The notes under the pieces are model-generated. The model was not told the DNA's origin. It saw only the letters and a list, made by a program, of their open reading frames with translations, and ran no database searches. A stretch of 64,000 nucleotides of DNA from Thamnidium elegans (taxonomy: Eukaryota; Mucoromycota; Mucoromycetes; Mucorales; Mucoraceae), in contig JAIXMG010000004.1 in the NCBI GenBank assembly GCA_025201345.1, positions 806,001 through 870,000 of the forward strand. Reading direction: 5' to 3'. Made by a program: the position numbers and the translations under genes. Positions 22,291 to 35,091 of this stretch are shown piece after piece (position 1 is the first letter of the stretch; each line of letters starts with the position of its first letter).

Positions 22291-25200
22291 CTAATTTTCA
22301 AGTGTTTGTTCAATCTGTAAATCACCAATTTCGACATGCTGACTATCATCATAGATATTTGCTACCAAAAATTCATCTCTAATATAAAAATCAGGTATCT
22401 TTCGACCTAATATTGAGCATATTTGTGCTTCAAACAGAGCTTCGTAGTTATTGGCAGTATAACTAATATCAAAGGAAAGACGAGAGTTATCAGTCATGGC
22501 TGTCGGATCATCCTCATCCACTTTCAAATAGATTTCGAACCGATGAATCTTTCGAAAGCTGCTAGAGACTAATTTGGATTCGTCTTGTGGTAAATCATCC
22601 AGGTCAGACCGATAAATAGCTACAGTACAAAAAAAAAAAAGGAAAAAAAAAGTTGGAATTATATTACTATAAAAAAAAAGAAACTTACTGGCGTAGACAA
22701 GACAATCCCTTTTAGCAAAAAACGTTTTTGAAATCTTATCTTCTAAAACTTTATCACCACGATGAGTGAAAACTATCAAATGATCAGGATTTAATTGAGA
22801 ATCCTTTGTATGATGAAACAATTCTACTTGTTGTTCAAAATCAGCTGCACTTAAATCAGATTCTAAATTATAAACATCGTGCTTTTTATCATTTCCATCC
22901 TTCTTTCTTTCGTTTTCAATATCGTCCTTATCTCCTGCGCTAAATTGTTTAATAGCATAAGCTCTAATATTAACAGCATAAGAGTGTTTGGAAACTCTTT
23001 CAGTAAAGTCTGTGGGACGGATACCATAGTGTGTAGCGCCTAACAGAGCTTCCTTGCCGTCACAGTCAGAAGGTATAATATGATTAACATCAACATTGAC
23101 AAGCGCCGAAATTTTTTTCATAAGAAAAAGCTCCAAAAAAGAATAGGCAGGTTTGTTAGTTTCGATTAATGCACCAAGTAAGAATATCTTATCAAGCTTG
23201 AATTTAGGTAACATAATATCAGCTTGTCTGGCAAAACGCTCTATTTCAGATGCTAAATCTTCAAGAGCAGGGAAAAGTATATATTCTAAAAGATCATATA
23301 CTTTTATAAGAGTAGTGCAGCATTTTGAATCAGTGATTTGAATATGTTGAATTTCACCGCTCTTCGAAAAATCCAAGCTGGTCTAATTTTTTATAAATAT
23401 GCGTGTATACGTTTAAAAAATGAATTGAATGGACTAACCTTTAAAAAATTAAGAAATCCCTTTTTAAGGTCTGAATAATAAAACGAGTATGGATCATGAC
23501 CATCTTTGCATTCAATACAAGCATTTTCTGTTACATATTTGTTCAAATTAAGAACAGTTCTATCAATAAAATCAAAATCAAACGTAACTGATTTTAAGCG
23601 TCTGACATTTCTACAATATCCGGCATCAGAATGATTACCTCTACCCTTAAGTTTGATAGACTCAAACAACGATATATAACAAGTATCATGGTACATGTTA
23701 ATTTGTAAGAAGTAATGGGTACAAGCAAGAGATTCTAAAAAGTGTTTCTTTTCAAAGTACATGGCTGAAGCATGATCACGATTGATTAATAAAAGGCGAT
23801 GAGCAGAATCTTCTGCAGAAGTAATACCGGCTTTTTCAACTATTTTACGCATTTCGGACTTATCGGTAAAGAACGGATAACAGTTTTCAGTGGTGATAAC
23901 ATATCTGTACCTACCCCTGTTCGAAAGAAGAGAGTTTGGGCCAGAAATTGTTTCGTAGACGTGGTTTAGTACAAGTTGCAAGTATTGACAAAGGTATTTT
24001 CGAAAATCTGCCTTGACAAGTGCCATTAATTTACTCGGCGTAATCAGTTTTTTGTGACCTCGATTAAAAGGATCATTAACACTAGCGCCCCAGTATGTTT
24101 TATCGTTAGTGGTTTCTTTTGCAGTGGGGATAAGGATGTTTTTTCCGTTTTCAGGCCTATAATAAATACATATCAGATTATATGGTACATACTATATCGA
24201 TATATTACCAATTAGTGATATCAACTATTTCACCAGATGTGCTTGTTAAATCTTTATAGGAGCATGATGTTGATTCGTATCCAATGTCTGTATACACGTA
24301 AATAGTTGCGACTTATTTAAGGAAAACATATGATAATAATAAAAATTCAAAATCTTACCCAAACAAATCAAAGTATCATATTTGTCTGTAGTAGTATATC
24401 CAAACTCATTCTTGACAATATCAGATTGCGGCACCTCTTTTACATCATCCGTACCATATTTTATAGCACCTTTCATTACAGCCAAAGGACCAGAATCAAC
24501 CAAGCTACCAATACGAAACTTGGTATGAGGAAAGAGATTACCTTTAACATAAAATCTTCTAAAGATCATCTTTTGCAAGAGAGGAGAGCTTGCGAATCCA
24601 CCAACAATATAAATACGCTTAACACTGCCGTTGACTTTTTTTATCTGATTCTCTATTAGATTTAGCGTAGATCTGATAACGCTATTAAAGACTTCTGTTC
24701 GTATAATGCTGTAAGGAACTACAAGTGTACAAACACCCCCACTTTTAGTATATTTAACGCCATCTGGTAAATACAGCTTCAGCTTGGGGACGATAATAGC
24801 ATCTTCCAACCTAATAGTAAAAGCTACAGAAAAATAAAAAATTAAACGACCGAATGTAATTACAAATACATATATAAAAAAAGCTTTACAATCCCCAAAA
24901 CGCTCTCTATGCAAATGTTTAAAATCTCCTAATTTACAAATAATACAATTATCGTCATTGGATTTATCTTCATCAATAGATATTTTAGAGATATCATTTG
25001 CATATGTCTCCAAAACTCTATAATGGTTACATTTAGGAAATTTAAATTCGCTCGAACGTCGACCAAAAACTGGCTACAATATAAAAAATGAAATATATTA
25101 GAGAGAAAAAAAAAGGGGGGGAGGGAGGATATTTCGTTTATGCATTTTTTTTTTTACTTTAATTTCGTTTATAAACTTTTTCATGATAGGTGCAAATAAT

Positions 25201-26217
25201 CCATCACGTTCGTCTTTTTCTTCTTTATTTTTTGGCGGTTCACCGTTATAAAAAAAACGCGTAAGAAGCTTATACATTTTCATGTCTATAAATGTAGATC
25301 CACATTTAGCACTACTACTGTTAGTCAATTGACAGTGACCAAAAGTACCGACAGGGTCGTTTTCAGATCGCTCTACACATTCAAAAGTAGCAAGTTTTAC
25401 AGTATAACCACCAGCATCACAAACAATATATTTATCTCCTAGTTTCATATCTTGCGAATCAGTCATTTCTAGGTCACAATATAAGGCAGCAGCAAGAGAT
25501 TCATTGATAATCAATAAACGGTTTTCATGATCTTGGTCATCAATCATTTTAGCTTTCTTAGATATGCTACGCATAACTGATCTTTCAGCACCGGCCCACT
25601 GAGCAGGTACAGTAATAACAAATCGAATTTTGCCGTTACTTCGCATCTGGTCAACAGTATAATTAAAAATCTCTGTAAAATAATCAATAATTGCGCCCAT
25701 ATTATCGTATTTCATCTTTTTAACATTGTTTATTTTATAATCGATGCCTTCTTGTGGAACAGACACAGGAAATTCTAATTTAAGCTTTTCTTTAACTAAT
25801 CGATACGGGCTTAGATTGCCATCTTCAATATATTTTTGCGCTGGCCCTCCCCAGTGTAATAAATGAAGCTGTCTATTGTAAATGCTAACTGAAGGTGTTC
25901 TGTATTCTATCGATTGTTGTCCTGGCCTATATACGAAACGAAAGATCGTAAGCGATAACACATTCCCCATCCTCCTTTTTTTTTAAAAAATAAATAAATA
26001 AATTTACCATTTTTTAACAGTTATTGCATTAGCTTCAAATCCCATTCGAGTCAGCTCTCCGTTTAGTAGAGAATCGATATTAGCATAAGTTGCTCCCGTC
26101 GAAATTGTACCAAAATCTATAAAATAACAAGTGTTATTCTATATTTTTCTTTCGTGATTATTCATGTTTATTACCAATAGTGATAATCCTTTCATATTCA
26201 GTGGGTATGAAAGCCAT
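22291..26217 (-). CDS. HSPA12-like double-module Hsp70 protein, subfamily F1 (copy A)
   Basis: Nine exons (26175-26217, 26008-26116, 25158-25926, 24890-25073, 24359-24823, 24209-24287, 23439-24156, 22689-23382, 22291-22619), 1,129 aa, stop TAG. Two Hsp70-type actin-fold ATPase modules lie in tandem. Module 1 has phosphate-1 loop IDFGTISTGATY, FVITVPAQW, phosphate-2 IVCDAGGYTVKLATFE and adenosine motif IYIVGGFASSPLL. Module 2 aligns with DIGYESTSCSY, YRYVITTENCY, LQINMYHDTCYISLFE and IFLLGALIE, all lacking the key Gly/Asp/Thr residues. The tail (RKIHRFEIYLKVDEDD, then RDEFLVANIYDD) is shared with the other F1 copies. No substrate-binding domain or lid is recognisable. Copy A is the most diverged F1 copy: even module 1 has GGYTVK in place of GGGTVD, so ATPase activity is doubtful. 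Exon 4 carries CNH and CxxC. It reads away from the divergent ARP4 gene. Confidence 0.9.
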
Positions 26218-26848
26218 TTTTATAAAAAGTAGAAAAGAAAAATAAAGAGAAAAAGAGAGGAGTTGGGAGTGCTAAGATTCGTTTATTTGTGTAATATTTG
26301 AGGTGATACTAAAACTTTACCGAGAAAGTATATAAGAAATATTGTTACGTACCTTTCCTTTTTTCTTTCTACGGTAAGCTATAAAATAAATGTAATCGGT
26401 TTACTGTAATGATTTAGTTTCCTGTTAGTTCTTTGAAATTAAAAGAAGTTAACGTATTCAAGAGTATCTAAACGAGATGTTACACTGTGATTATTTATGA
26501 ACGGGACTGTATAAATAGGACCCAGTAGTCGGAATATTTTGTCTTGTCTTTACAAACTATATGCTGGATGAAAGTAAGGCGATCAGCTAGATATGAGTCG
26601 AAACAGCATTTTAATTACGGTGACGCATCTTGAGTATGGGGCTGTGGTCGCTTTATTTTCGAAATTAGTACCTGCAAAGGATAATCGATCTAATCATTCG
26701 CCACTTTTTTACTATGTAAGCTTATTGCATGTTCATTTTGGCGAATACACATAAAAGTGACTGTCGTCAAATTTGTTCCTTTTCTTTTTGCAGTATATTT
26801 TTTTCACCCTTTTTTTGTTGTTCTCTGTAACATAAATACATATAAACT
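26218..26848. promoter_or_regulatory. Shared divergent upstream region (Hsp70-like copy A / ARP4)
   Basis: The 631 bp between the two divergent ATGs must hold both promoters. It contains T-rich tracts close to the ARP4 start. No specific binding site was identified; I did not find a clear array of nGAAn heat-shock units. Confidence 0.4.
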
Positions 26849-28427
26849 ATGGTCACTTATGGAGGAGGTATGATACAATAAATATTGATGAGAGTTATCG
26901 AATGCTGATACCTTGTTATTTAGATGAAGTCAACGCGCTTGTGTTTGACATTGGATCAACCTCAACACGTGTAGGTTTTGCAGGCGAAGATGTCCCAAAG
27001 TCCATGTTCCCTACCTCTTACGGTATCGATAAAGAAAACAACTATTATATTGGCGATGCTAAATTAAACACCTGGAGACCCAACATGGAAATTAAAAACC
27101 CCATGAAGGATGGACTTGTACACGATTGGGAAGCCATTGAGCAAATTTGGCAAGCAGCTTATAACGACATGTTACATGTCAATTCTGCTGAACATCCTTT
27201 ATTATGTACCGAGCCTGCGTGGAATACACAAGAGAATCGTGAAAAAATGATGGAATTAGCTTTTGAAAAGTTTGATGCACCTGCTTTTTATGTTGCTAAA
27301 GATGCAGTTATGACAGCGTAAGTATATACGATACAATTTTTTTTTATTGTTATTGAATTTGGTATTTGTATAAGTTTCTCTGTAGGAAGAGCTACTGGTT
27401 TAGTTTTGGATTCGGGAGGAAGTACTACAAGTGCTGTTCCTGTATACGACGGTTACGTTTTAAAAAAGGGTGTACTTCATCAATCGATCGGTGGCGATAT
27501 TTTGTCTCAACAGATTCGAGATTATATTAAACGAAACTTACAATTGGATGTAACACCTCTTTATAAAATCGCTAGTAAGAAACCCGTTCCTGCTGGTGCT
27601 GCACCTCAACTTCAGTTACGTAAACGACCTGATACTACAAAAAGTTTTGATGACTATCAAATTTCTGTAAGCTTCTGAAATTACTATTTATTTTAAAAAG
27701 GAAGCAAATTTAACTAATCTCTTTTCTTTTGTTAGAGAGTTATTCACGAATATAAGGAATCTGTTTCACAAGTTTCTGAATTTCCTTATGATGAACATTT
27801 ATTGAATCAAAGACCTCAAAGACCCTTTGAATTTCCTGATGGATATAATAATGCATTTGGCGCAGAACGTTACAGAGTGCCAGAAATCATGTTTAACCCT
27901 CATCATATTCGTTTGGTAAGACATAGTATTTTTTTTTCGTAGATAGATATTGATAGAATCTTTCTATATTAGCCTCCCATTGAGCCTGGAAAAGAATCAC
28001 AAAAGATCCCTTCACTGGGTGTCTCTGCTAACGAAATTCAACACTCTGTTGGTGCCTCTCAATTAGTTTTCAACAGTATTAGTGCGTGTGACATCGATTT
28101 ACGTCCTTTACTCTTTAATAACGTCATCGTTACTGGTGGAAATACTCTTTTCCCTGGATTTACGGAAAGATTAAGCAACGATTTACCTATGATGGTACCT
28201 GGTGTAAGTTGGTATTTTTTTTATATATCTGTTTATTTACTTATTAATATACACCATATAATAGAGTAAGGTCAAGGTACATGCTGCTGGTAGTCAAATC
28301 GAACGTAAGAGTAGTAGTTGGTTAGGTGGCTCTATATTAGCTTCTTTAGGTACATTCAATCAATTATGGATTTCAAAGAAAGAATATGAAGAAATTGGTT
28401 CTTCGATTATTGAAACAAAATGCCAAT

Positions 28428-28429
<2 letters not shown>
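26849..28429 (+). CDS. ARP4: Actin-related protein 4 (ACTL6A/BAF53 type)
   Basis: Six exons (26849-26867, 26924-27317, 27375-27666, 27736-27915, 27973-28203, 28265-28429) give 426 aa. The start [18 protein letters not shown], with a 19-nt first exon, matches ARP4/ACTL6A. The actin fold motifs follow: [56 protein letters not shown], and the C-terminus [27 protein letters not shown] and [20 protein letters not shown] are typical of ARP4 and not of conventional actin. ARP4 is a nuclear subunit shared by INO80, SWR1/SRCAP, NuA4 and SWI/SNF-type complexes. The only plus-strand gene inside the Hsp70-like array, intact and ordinary. T29 follows the stop at 28430. Confidence 0.96.
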
Positions 28430-28458
<29 letters not shown>

Positions 28459-28604
28459 GTTAATAAAATGATACATCAAGAGAGAGGTATTTAGTGAAAA
28501 ATGAGAGTTAATTGAATTGAAGTGAGAAAAATTAAACGAAATAATTCAAATGAGAGTCATGAAATCTATACCATTATATGTGTTTATTCACATTAAAAAA
28601 GTAA

Positions 28605-28800
28605 CTATGATGATTTGGCAATAGCTAATTCGCAAACATCTTTACCAACGTCTAAATCATCGACTTCAGTAAATTGTCTATCATCGTAAATATTTGCTGC
28701 CGAGAATTCATCTCTGAAACGATAGTCAAGGATAGCTCCCAATTTTGGACTCGCTATAACTAGCTTCAAATATAGCTTGACTGTTATCAAATATAAGACG
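28605..28800 (-). pseudogene. F1 Hsp70-like last-exon fragment
   Basis: The minus strand encodes FRDEFSAANIYDDRQFTEVDDL, clearly matching the C-terminal exon of the F1 genes (FRDEFLVANIYDDRQLIEVGDL). A frameshift near 28735 separates it from an upstream piece (FDNSQAIFEASYS) that also matches the F1 tail. The rest of the F1 gene is missing: the sequence passes directly into the F2 relic at about 28800. Confidence 0.8.
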
Positions 28801-30058
28801 GTCGTCGAGTTTTATTACCTACCGTCAAAGAAATTTGCATCTAAACTGTGTTTTCTAGACAACAATATTTTTATTTTCATGATGGTTAAACTTTCATAGT
28901 TTAATTAACAGGATAATCGAGCGATATACGGTGAGAGCACATGGTTTTCTAAATTATCAGTAATGATCTTAGTGTAATTACCTTTGATACTTTATCATCT
29001 TTTTAATCGTCGTCAAAATCTTCATCACTATCCTCATCGCTTTGTTGAATATCAGTAATTGATCCTTCTTCTTCCGGCATATAAAAATAAAAGTGATGTA
29101 GCGGTTAGTACAAGGTACATACATAAAGTAATAAGTTGACACTAGTTTATTTCACTTATTTTTAGTTAAGTAATCTCTTTTAAAGCTATTTTCTAGCCTC
29201 ATTGAGCTTGCTCCTAGTTCTGCAGAGATCAAGTCTACTTCACTAAAGTTTTCAGTAGAGTAAATGCTGACCTCTTATCACAACATATTTTTTATTTTTT
29301 AGAACCATGCTATGTCTGCTTTGACTATGGGAAGAGAAAAAAGGAAAAAAGCTTTAATATAAGCCGCGACTTATTTCATTAATACTGAGAAGCACATTGT
29401 AACAAAACTCTGGTTTATTTAAATATGACTAAAAGACTTTATGCCGATTCATTAATAGATAGCTCGGGAACATCTTCATCGACGGTCGAAACACCATTAT
29501 CAGCGGTTGCTTTAACTTTAATGGTTAAATCACCAACTTCAATAAGTTGTCTATCATCGTAAATATTTGCTACCAAGAATTCATCTCTGAAACGGTATTC
29601 AGGGATCTTCTTTCCTAATCTTGAACCAACTCTAGCTTCAAACTTAGCTTCATTGTTATCAGGGATAAGACGAATATCGAAATGAAGACGAGGTTTTTTA
29701 CCAGCTGTCATTGGATCATCTTCATCACGTTTCACATAGAGTTCAAATTGATGAATCTTTCTAAAGTGAGGGTTATTTGTCTTGACTCCTTCTGTAGGTA
29801 GGTCATCCGCTTCAGAAGAATAAATAGCTATATAGATAAAATATATATTTAGTTGCGTGAATATCACAGAGAGTGGTAATTTACTTACTAGCATAAACAA
29901 TACAGTCTTCGTGAGCATAAAACTTTTTAAAGATACCCTTCTTTTGGTCTTTTTCTAAAATCTTGTCACCTCGACGAATGAGATATGTCAAATCATCATC
30001 TTTACGATCAAAATCGGTCGTGTACAAGGAAGGGTTATGAGGAGATTGATAAAACAAA
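28790..30058. repeat. Segmental duplication block, copy 1
   Basis: About 1.27 kb that is nearly identical to 40190-41456. It includes the F2 relic, the spacer, the whole last exon of F1 copy B and the 3' part of its exon 8. Similarity falls sharply at about 30058, inside exon 8. The last exons of copies B and C encode proteins that differ, by eye, at only two adjacent residues (VK versus DE), while the rest of the two proteins differs much more. Confidence 0.85.
28805..29340 (-). pseudogene. Internally deleted F2 Hsp70-like relic 1
   Basis: Nucleotide-level similarity to the F2 gene at 35092-39045 is obvious in three blocks: around 28835-28860 (the AKFFD-like third motif, compare about 37600-37640), 29000-29260 (acidic linker and the end of module 1, compare about 37900-38260), and 29280-29335 (the start codon region, compare 39010-39070). 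The blocks between them are deleted and many stops are present. A near-identical copy lies at 40195-40740. Confidence 0.75.
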
Positions 30059-33000
30059 TCGATCTTTTCATCATTAATATGACCATAAGTAGATTCCACG
30101 TCGTAAAGTTTCTTTTTCAAGGCTTTTTTGTCTGTATTTTCTTTTTCTTTTTCTACTTCTTTAATTTTATTTTTCGCTTTAGAATCAAATTCTTTAAGAC
30201 CATACGCACAGACATTAACAGCATAAGACGTTCTGGCAACTCTTTCAGTAAAATGTTCAGGATGATTACCGTAAATTACAGCACCTAAAAGTGCTTCCTT
30301 TCCATTGTCTTTTGAACGATTGATAAATTCAGTTTTAATATTCATGATTTCAGAAATGTTATTAATGACGATACCCTCCAAAAATGTATAGTTAGTTTCA
30401 TCAGCTTCCAACAATGTACCAGATAAAAAGATCTTGTCAAAACTAAAACGTTGCATCATATCGGTTTGTGTTGCGAAACGATTTATTTCGGATGCGAAGT
30501 CTTTAACTGCAGGTCGGAATATATGCTCCAAGAGATCATACACTTTAATTGAGGCAATACAACATTTAGCATCAGTAATAGGAATATCTTGAGTTTCGTC
30601 ATTGTTATTAAAGTTTAATTTTGTCTATTTTAGGAGAGAAATAATCAGTATTACGAGTATATCAAATAAAATTAATAATCAACCTTAATATGGTTCAGGA
30701 AACCTCTCTTGAGTTCAGCATAGTAGGTAGGACTGTAGGTGCCATGACTTCCAGTACACTTAATGCAATCATTTGTTGAAACATAGCTATTTAAATAAGA
30801 GACAATTCTGCCGATAAAATTAAAGTCGAAAGTAGCTGATCTAACACTTCTTACATTTCTAAAGACTCCAGTGTCTTTTTCATCTGTCGAATCTATATCA
30901 GTACCACTGATTTTGGTATGTTCCATCAATGATAAATTACAAATATCGTGGTACATATTGATCAGTAATACATGGTTAGTGTAAGCAGATACGCTTGGAA
31001 AGTGTTCTTTTTCAGTATACATGGCCGCAGCAGTATCACGACCAATCAGTAAAAGACGCTCGACAGGGTCTTCTTTCGAGATAATGCCTGCTAATTGAGC
31101 AATATAACGCATTTCGGACTTGCTGAAAAACTGATAACAGTTTTCCATAGTAATGACATATCTGTATTTATCCTTGTCAGAAAGCTCTGGTTTAGTCTTG
31201 GCAATCGTATCATGAACGTAACCCAGTACAAGCTCCAAGTACTGACGAATATAGGCTCTTAAATCGGCTTTAACAATAGACATTAATTGACTGGGAGCAA
31301 TGAGTTTTTCGTGGTCAGGGTCAATAGGCTGTCTAACTTGGGCGCCCCAAGTTGTTTCTCCGTCAACTGTTTCTTTCGCAGTAGGGATCATGAAATTTTT
31401 CTCTTTTAGACCTGGCCTAAAACACATTCAAATTAGTTTAAATATAGTATAATAACAAAAAAAAAAAAAAAAAAAAATACAATACCAATCAGTGATTTCA
31501 GTCATATCGTCAGATTCGTTTGTCAAATCTCTGAAGGAGCATGATGTTGAAAGGTATCCAATATCTATATAATAGTACAATATAAAAAAATTTGAAATTA
31601 TTTTCACTTATATACAAATCAGGTCTTTACCTAAGCAAATTAATGTATTATATTGATCAACAGAGGTATATTCAAACTTTTTTTCGACAACATCCGTTTG
31701 AGGTTTTCTTCTGCTACCGTCAATACCGTACACCATGGCACCTCTCATTGCAGCAGAACTGCCTTTATCGTCAGTGATTAATGTACCAATTCTATATTGA
31801 GTATCGGGAAACGTAGTACCCTTTATATAGAAGGCTCTAAGTATCCTCTTTTGCAAATACGGAGAAGTTCCGAAGCCACCAACCAAATACGTACGATTAA
31901 TATCATTATTGGCTTTTTTTATCTGTCCATCTATAAGGTTCAATGTATGTTTTGTGACGTCTTCAAATACTTCTGTCCGTATGATGCTATACGGAATCGT
32001 CAGTTTACAAACACCAGCTTCAATTTTCCCCGTAACACCAGTAGGTAAATATAATTTCAACTTAGGTAAAGTAATAGCATCTTCCAATACCAGAATGATA
32101 GCTATAGAAAAGAGTATATAAATTAATGACTACTATGTAATGCCATTATATATATAAAAAAAAGCTTACAGTCTCCGAAATTTGATTTATGCAAATATTT
32201 AAAATCTTCTGCTTTACAAACAATACATTGTTTATCATTATGTCTACCTTCATCAATTGGTCCTTTGGAAATGGGACCCCTATGTGTCTTCAAATGCTCG
32301 TCATGGTTACATTTAGGGAATTTAAAATCTTTCGATCGGTTACCGAATACTGGCTACAATTAAAGAATCAGAGCTGCTTTTTTTTTACTAAAGTCATAAA
32401 TTTTTACCTTGATTTCGTTAATAAATTTGTCAATAACAGGAGAAAATAATTTATCGCGCGCCTTGATTTCTTCTTTTTCTACAGCTGGCTTACCATTGTA
32501 AAAAATACGTGTAAGAAGTTCACGCATTTTTTCGTCCACAAATGTAGAACCACATTTTTCACCACTGTCAGCCGTTAACTGACAACGACGAAAACTATCA
32601 GCAGGATCCCCTTCGACAGTTTTTACGGACTCAAAAGTTGCAAGATCTACCGTACCACCACCTGCATCACAAATAATATATTTGTCCCCTGGCTCCATAT
32701 TTGATAACTCAGTTTTTTTTTGCTCACAATGTAAGGTAGCAGCAGAAGATTCGTTGATAATCAATAAACGATTCTCGTGGTCTTCATCAGTAATTAAACC
32801 AGACTCTTTAGCCACAGTACGCATAATAGCTCTTTGTACGTCGTTCCACTGAGCAGGCACAGTAATAACAAAACGAATATTCTCCTTTTCAACAGAAATT
32901 TGACCAACACCACCAATATTTTTTTGAATTGTACTAACAGTATGATCAAAGATTTCTCTGAAATAATCAATAGTTGCTCTCATATTGTCATGTTCTGTTT

Positions 33001-33484
33001 TTTTGGCGTTGTTTGTTTTATAAATGGCTCCTTTTTGTGGAACAGATGAAGGAAGTTCCAGCTTGAATCTTTCTTTAACAATTTGACCGGATTTTAAGTT
33101 GCCATTCTCAATATACACTCGAGCAGCTTTACCCCAGTGCAATAAATGGAAGTTTCTATCGTAAATGTTGATTGAAGGTGTTTTGCTTTCAACTTTTGAC
33201 TGTTCTGGCCTAAAAGAAAAGAAAAAAAAAACGGTTAGTAAGTGGCACTTGTTTAGTTTGGTTTTATAAATAAATTTACCAACTTGTAACTACCGTAATA
33301 TCAGGATATTCTTTTTCCATCAGTTCTGTAGTAGATAGTTCTTCAGTAACAGAATAACATGTTCCGGAAAATGTTGTACCAAAATCTATAGAATAACAAT
33401 CGTTAATTTTTTTTCTTTGTAAGAATTTCTTTCTCTCTTACCGATACTAATAATGATTCCGTACTTGTGGTATCTAAAAGCCAT
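29439..33484 (-). CDS. HSPA12-like double-module Hsp70 protein, subfamily F1 (copy B)
   Basis: Nine exons (33442-33484, 33280-33385, 32408-33209, 32170-32353, 31631-32101, 31486-31564, 30684-31416, 29889-30624, 29439-29827), 1,180 aa. Module 1 keeps every Hsp70 ATPase signature: IDFGTTFSGTCY (phosphate 1), FVITVPAQW, IICDAGGGTVDLATFE (phosphate 2) and TYLVGGFGTSPYLQ (adenosine). Module 2 keeps the fold outline but not the residues: DIGYLSTSCSF, YRYVITMENCY, LLINMYHDICNLSLME and IFLSGTLLEADE. Exon 4 carries C-N-H and, after about 30 residues, C-x2-C; module 2 has CIKC followed by His. The tail has a Lys/Glu-rich linker and the FRDEFLVANIYDD end. HSPA12 proteins lack the normal Hsp70 peptide-binding domain; their biochemical role in fungi is little known. 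Function here is unknown; an ATP-driven switch regulated by an inert partner module is an inference. Confidence 0.92.
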
Positions 33485-33925
33485 TTTTTTTCAACTTAAA
33501 GAAAAAAGGAGAAGAAAATAAATGTATACATTCAGACCTTGTAGTTTTTATTTTAGTACCTTGCTTGTGTAAGGTGTTACCAAAACCAAGCCAAAATACG
33601 ACATGATGCATAACTTTATTTTTTCGCATCTCTCATTTAATAAACATTCTTGTTTCTAAATGCCACAAAAGTAGAATACTTCAGCTAGAATGGCTGTATT
33701 TCAGAAGGGGTATTTTTTTTTTGAAAGTTAGCCTGTTCGATACACTCACTTGGTTGTTCTATGTGTTACACCAATAATATATTTGTGATCTCTCAGCCCA
33801 AACTGTGTCCCATTCCATTTAAAGTGTTGCTTTTAATGCTGGGGGTCTTTCTCAAAATATTACGAGTGCGACATTAAGTTCGGAATGACTTTTTTTTAGA
33901 GATGTTTTTTTGTAGCGAAGGCTGT

Positions 33926-34770
33926 GTACGCCGCAATTTATTTAACAAATGCTGAGAAATACATTACGAAAGTATCCCAGTTTACAGTGATTTCACTACT
34001 AATGTAAGGATTTGGGGAAAATAAAAAAATAAATTTGCGTATCTTTTTTGTAGAAATTTTTTTTAGTAAAAGACCATAATACGTTATACATTCTTACCAT
34101 GTATAATTATAAATAATAATGCAAAAAGAAAAAAAAGGAGACAACATTTTTTTCAATTTATTGTTGTCAGTTTCATTGTATCATCAGACCTAGAAGATGC
34201 TTAGCAGGAATATTGTATGCGGTATCCGGTTTTGTCCAGGCTTTTAACATAATCTACAATAAAAATAAAGTCCTTTGAGATTCTCGTACTTGTCCATAAT
34301 ATTTATAAGCTATTCTATTTTGTAAAAGGACGAATTTGGTTTTAAATTGACAGTGAAACCTATTTAAATATTACACACAATAAGAATTAGCTTGGTATTC
34401 GAATAGCTAACTTGGAAACGCCTTTATCTATTAGTTAAATTACCGACTTCAATAAGTAGTCTATCATCTTAAATATTTGCCACTAAGCGTTCTTCTCTGA
34501 AACGGTATTAAGGGATCTTCTATCCTATTCTAGTCTCGGATTTAGCTTCATTATTATTTGAGATAAGACGAATAACGAAGTGGAGACGAGGTTCGTTGTC
34601 AACTGTTGTTGGATCGTCTTCATCCAGTTTCACATAGAGTTCAAATTGATGAATCTTTCGGAATATACAGTTATCTGTCCTGATTCCATGTTGAAGCACT
34701 AGAAGAGTAAATAGCTAAAATATTTAGTTGCGTGAATATTATAGAAAAAGATAATTCACTAACTAGCATA
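33926..34770 (-). pseudogene. F1 Hsp70-like 3' relic
   Basis: The part at about 34430-34770 matches the last exon and the end of exon 8 of the F1 genes at DNA level (compare 29510-29910), with stops and indels throughout. The segment 33926-33990 resembles the spacer found just 3' of F1 copies B and C (compare 29360-29420). About 400 bp between the two pieces are unrelated and may be an insertion. Confidence 0.7.
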
Positions 34771-34889
34771 AATTTTTTTAAAGTCGCAATGAGGGAATTA
34801 AAAAACAGGATTGAGCTCCAATTTGGGGTGACAATACCTTTTTTTCTCTAATATGGCAAGATAATACCGTTGGCCTTTATTTGTCGAAT

Positions 34890-35070
34890 TATAAGTTCTA
34901 TCGTTAGAGCATCTCCAGCAGTCCTCTGTAGAAAAAAAAGTTCAAAAAAAAATCTCATGTTTGGCCGCTCTTAGTTTTCCGTACGCGTAGGCGCAATATA
35001 GGCACAATTGTTAAAAAAGTGCCACTACTGATATAAAAACTTAAAAAATTTTGGCACTACATTTAGGTAG
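34890..35070. repeat. Possible small transposon-like element
   Basis: Begins near GAGCATCTCCAGCAGTCC, a motif that resembles terminal repeats of small non-autonomous DNA elements, and includes GGCGCAATATAGG, also seen in similar form near 39680-39705 (GGCGCAATATTAG). No matching inverted terminus or target-site duplication was found, so the limits are guesses. Confidence 0.25.
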
Positions 35071-35091
35071 GCTAAAAAAAAAAAAAAGATT

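Noticed and set aside
26849..28429. Functional link between ARP4 and the Hsp70-like array through their shared actin-type fold
   Set aside because: The fold is shared across a huge superfamily; ARP4 is a conserved nuclear gene on the opposite strand, and its position is best taken as coincidence.
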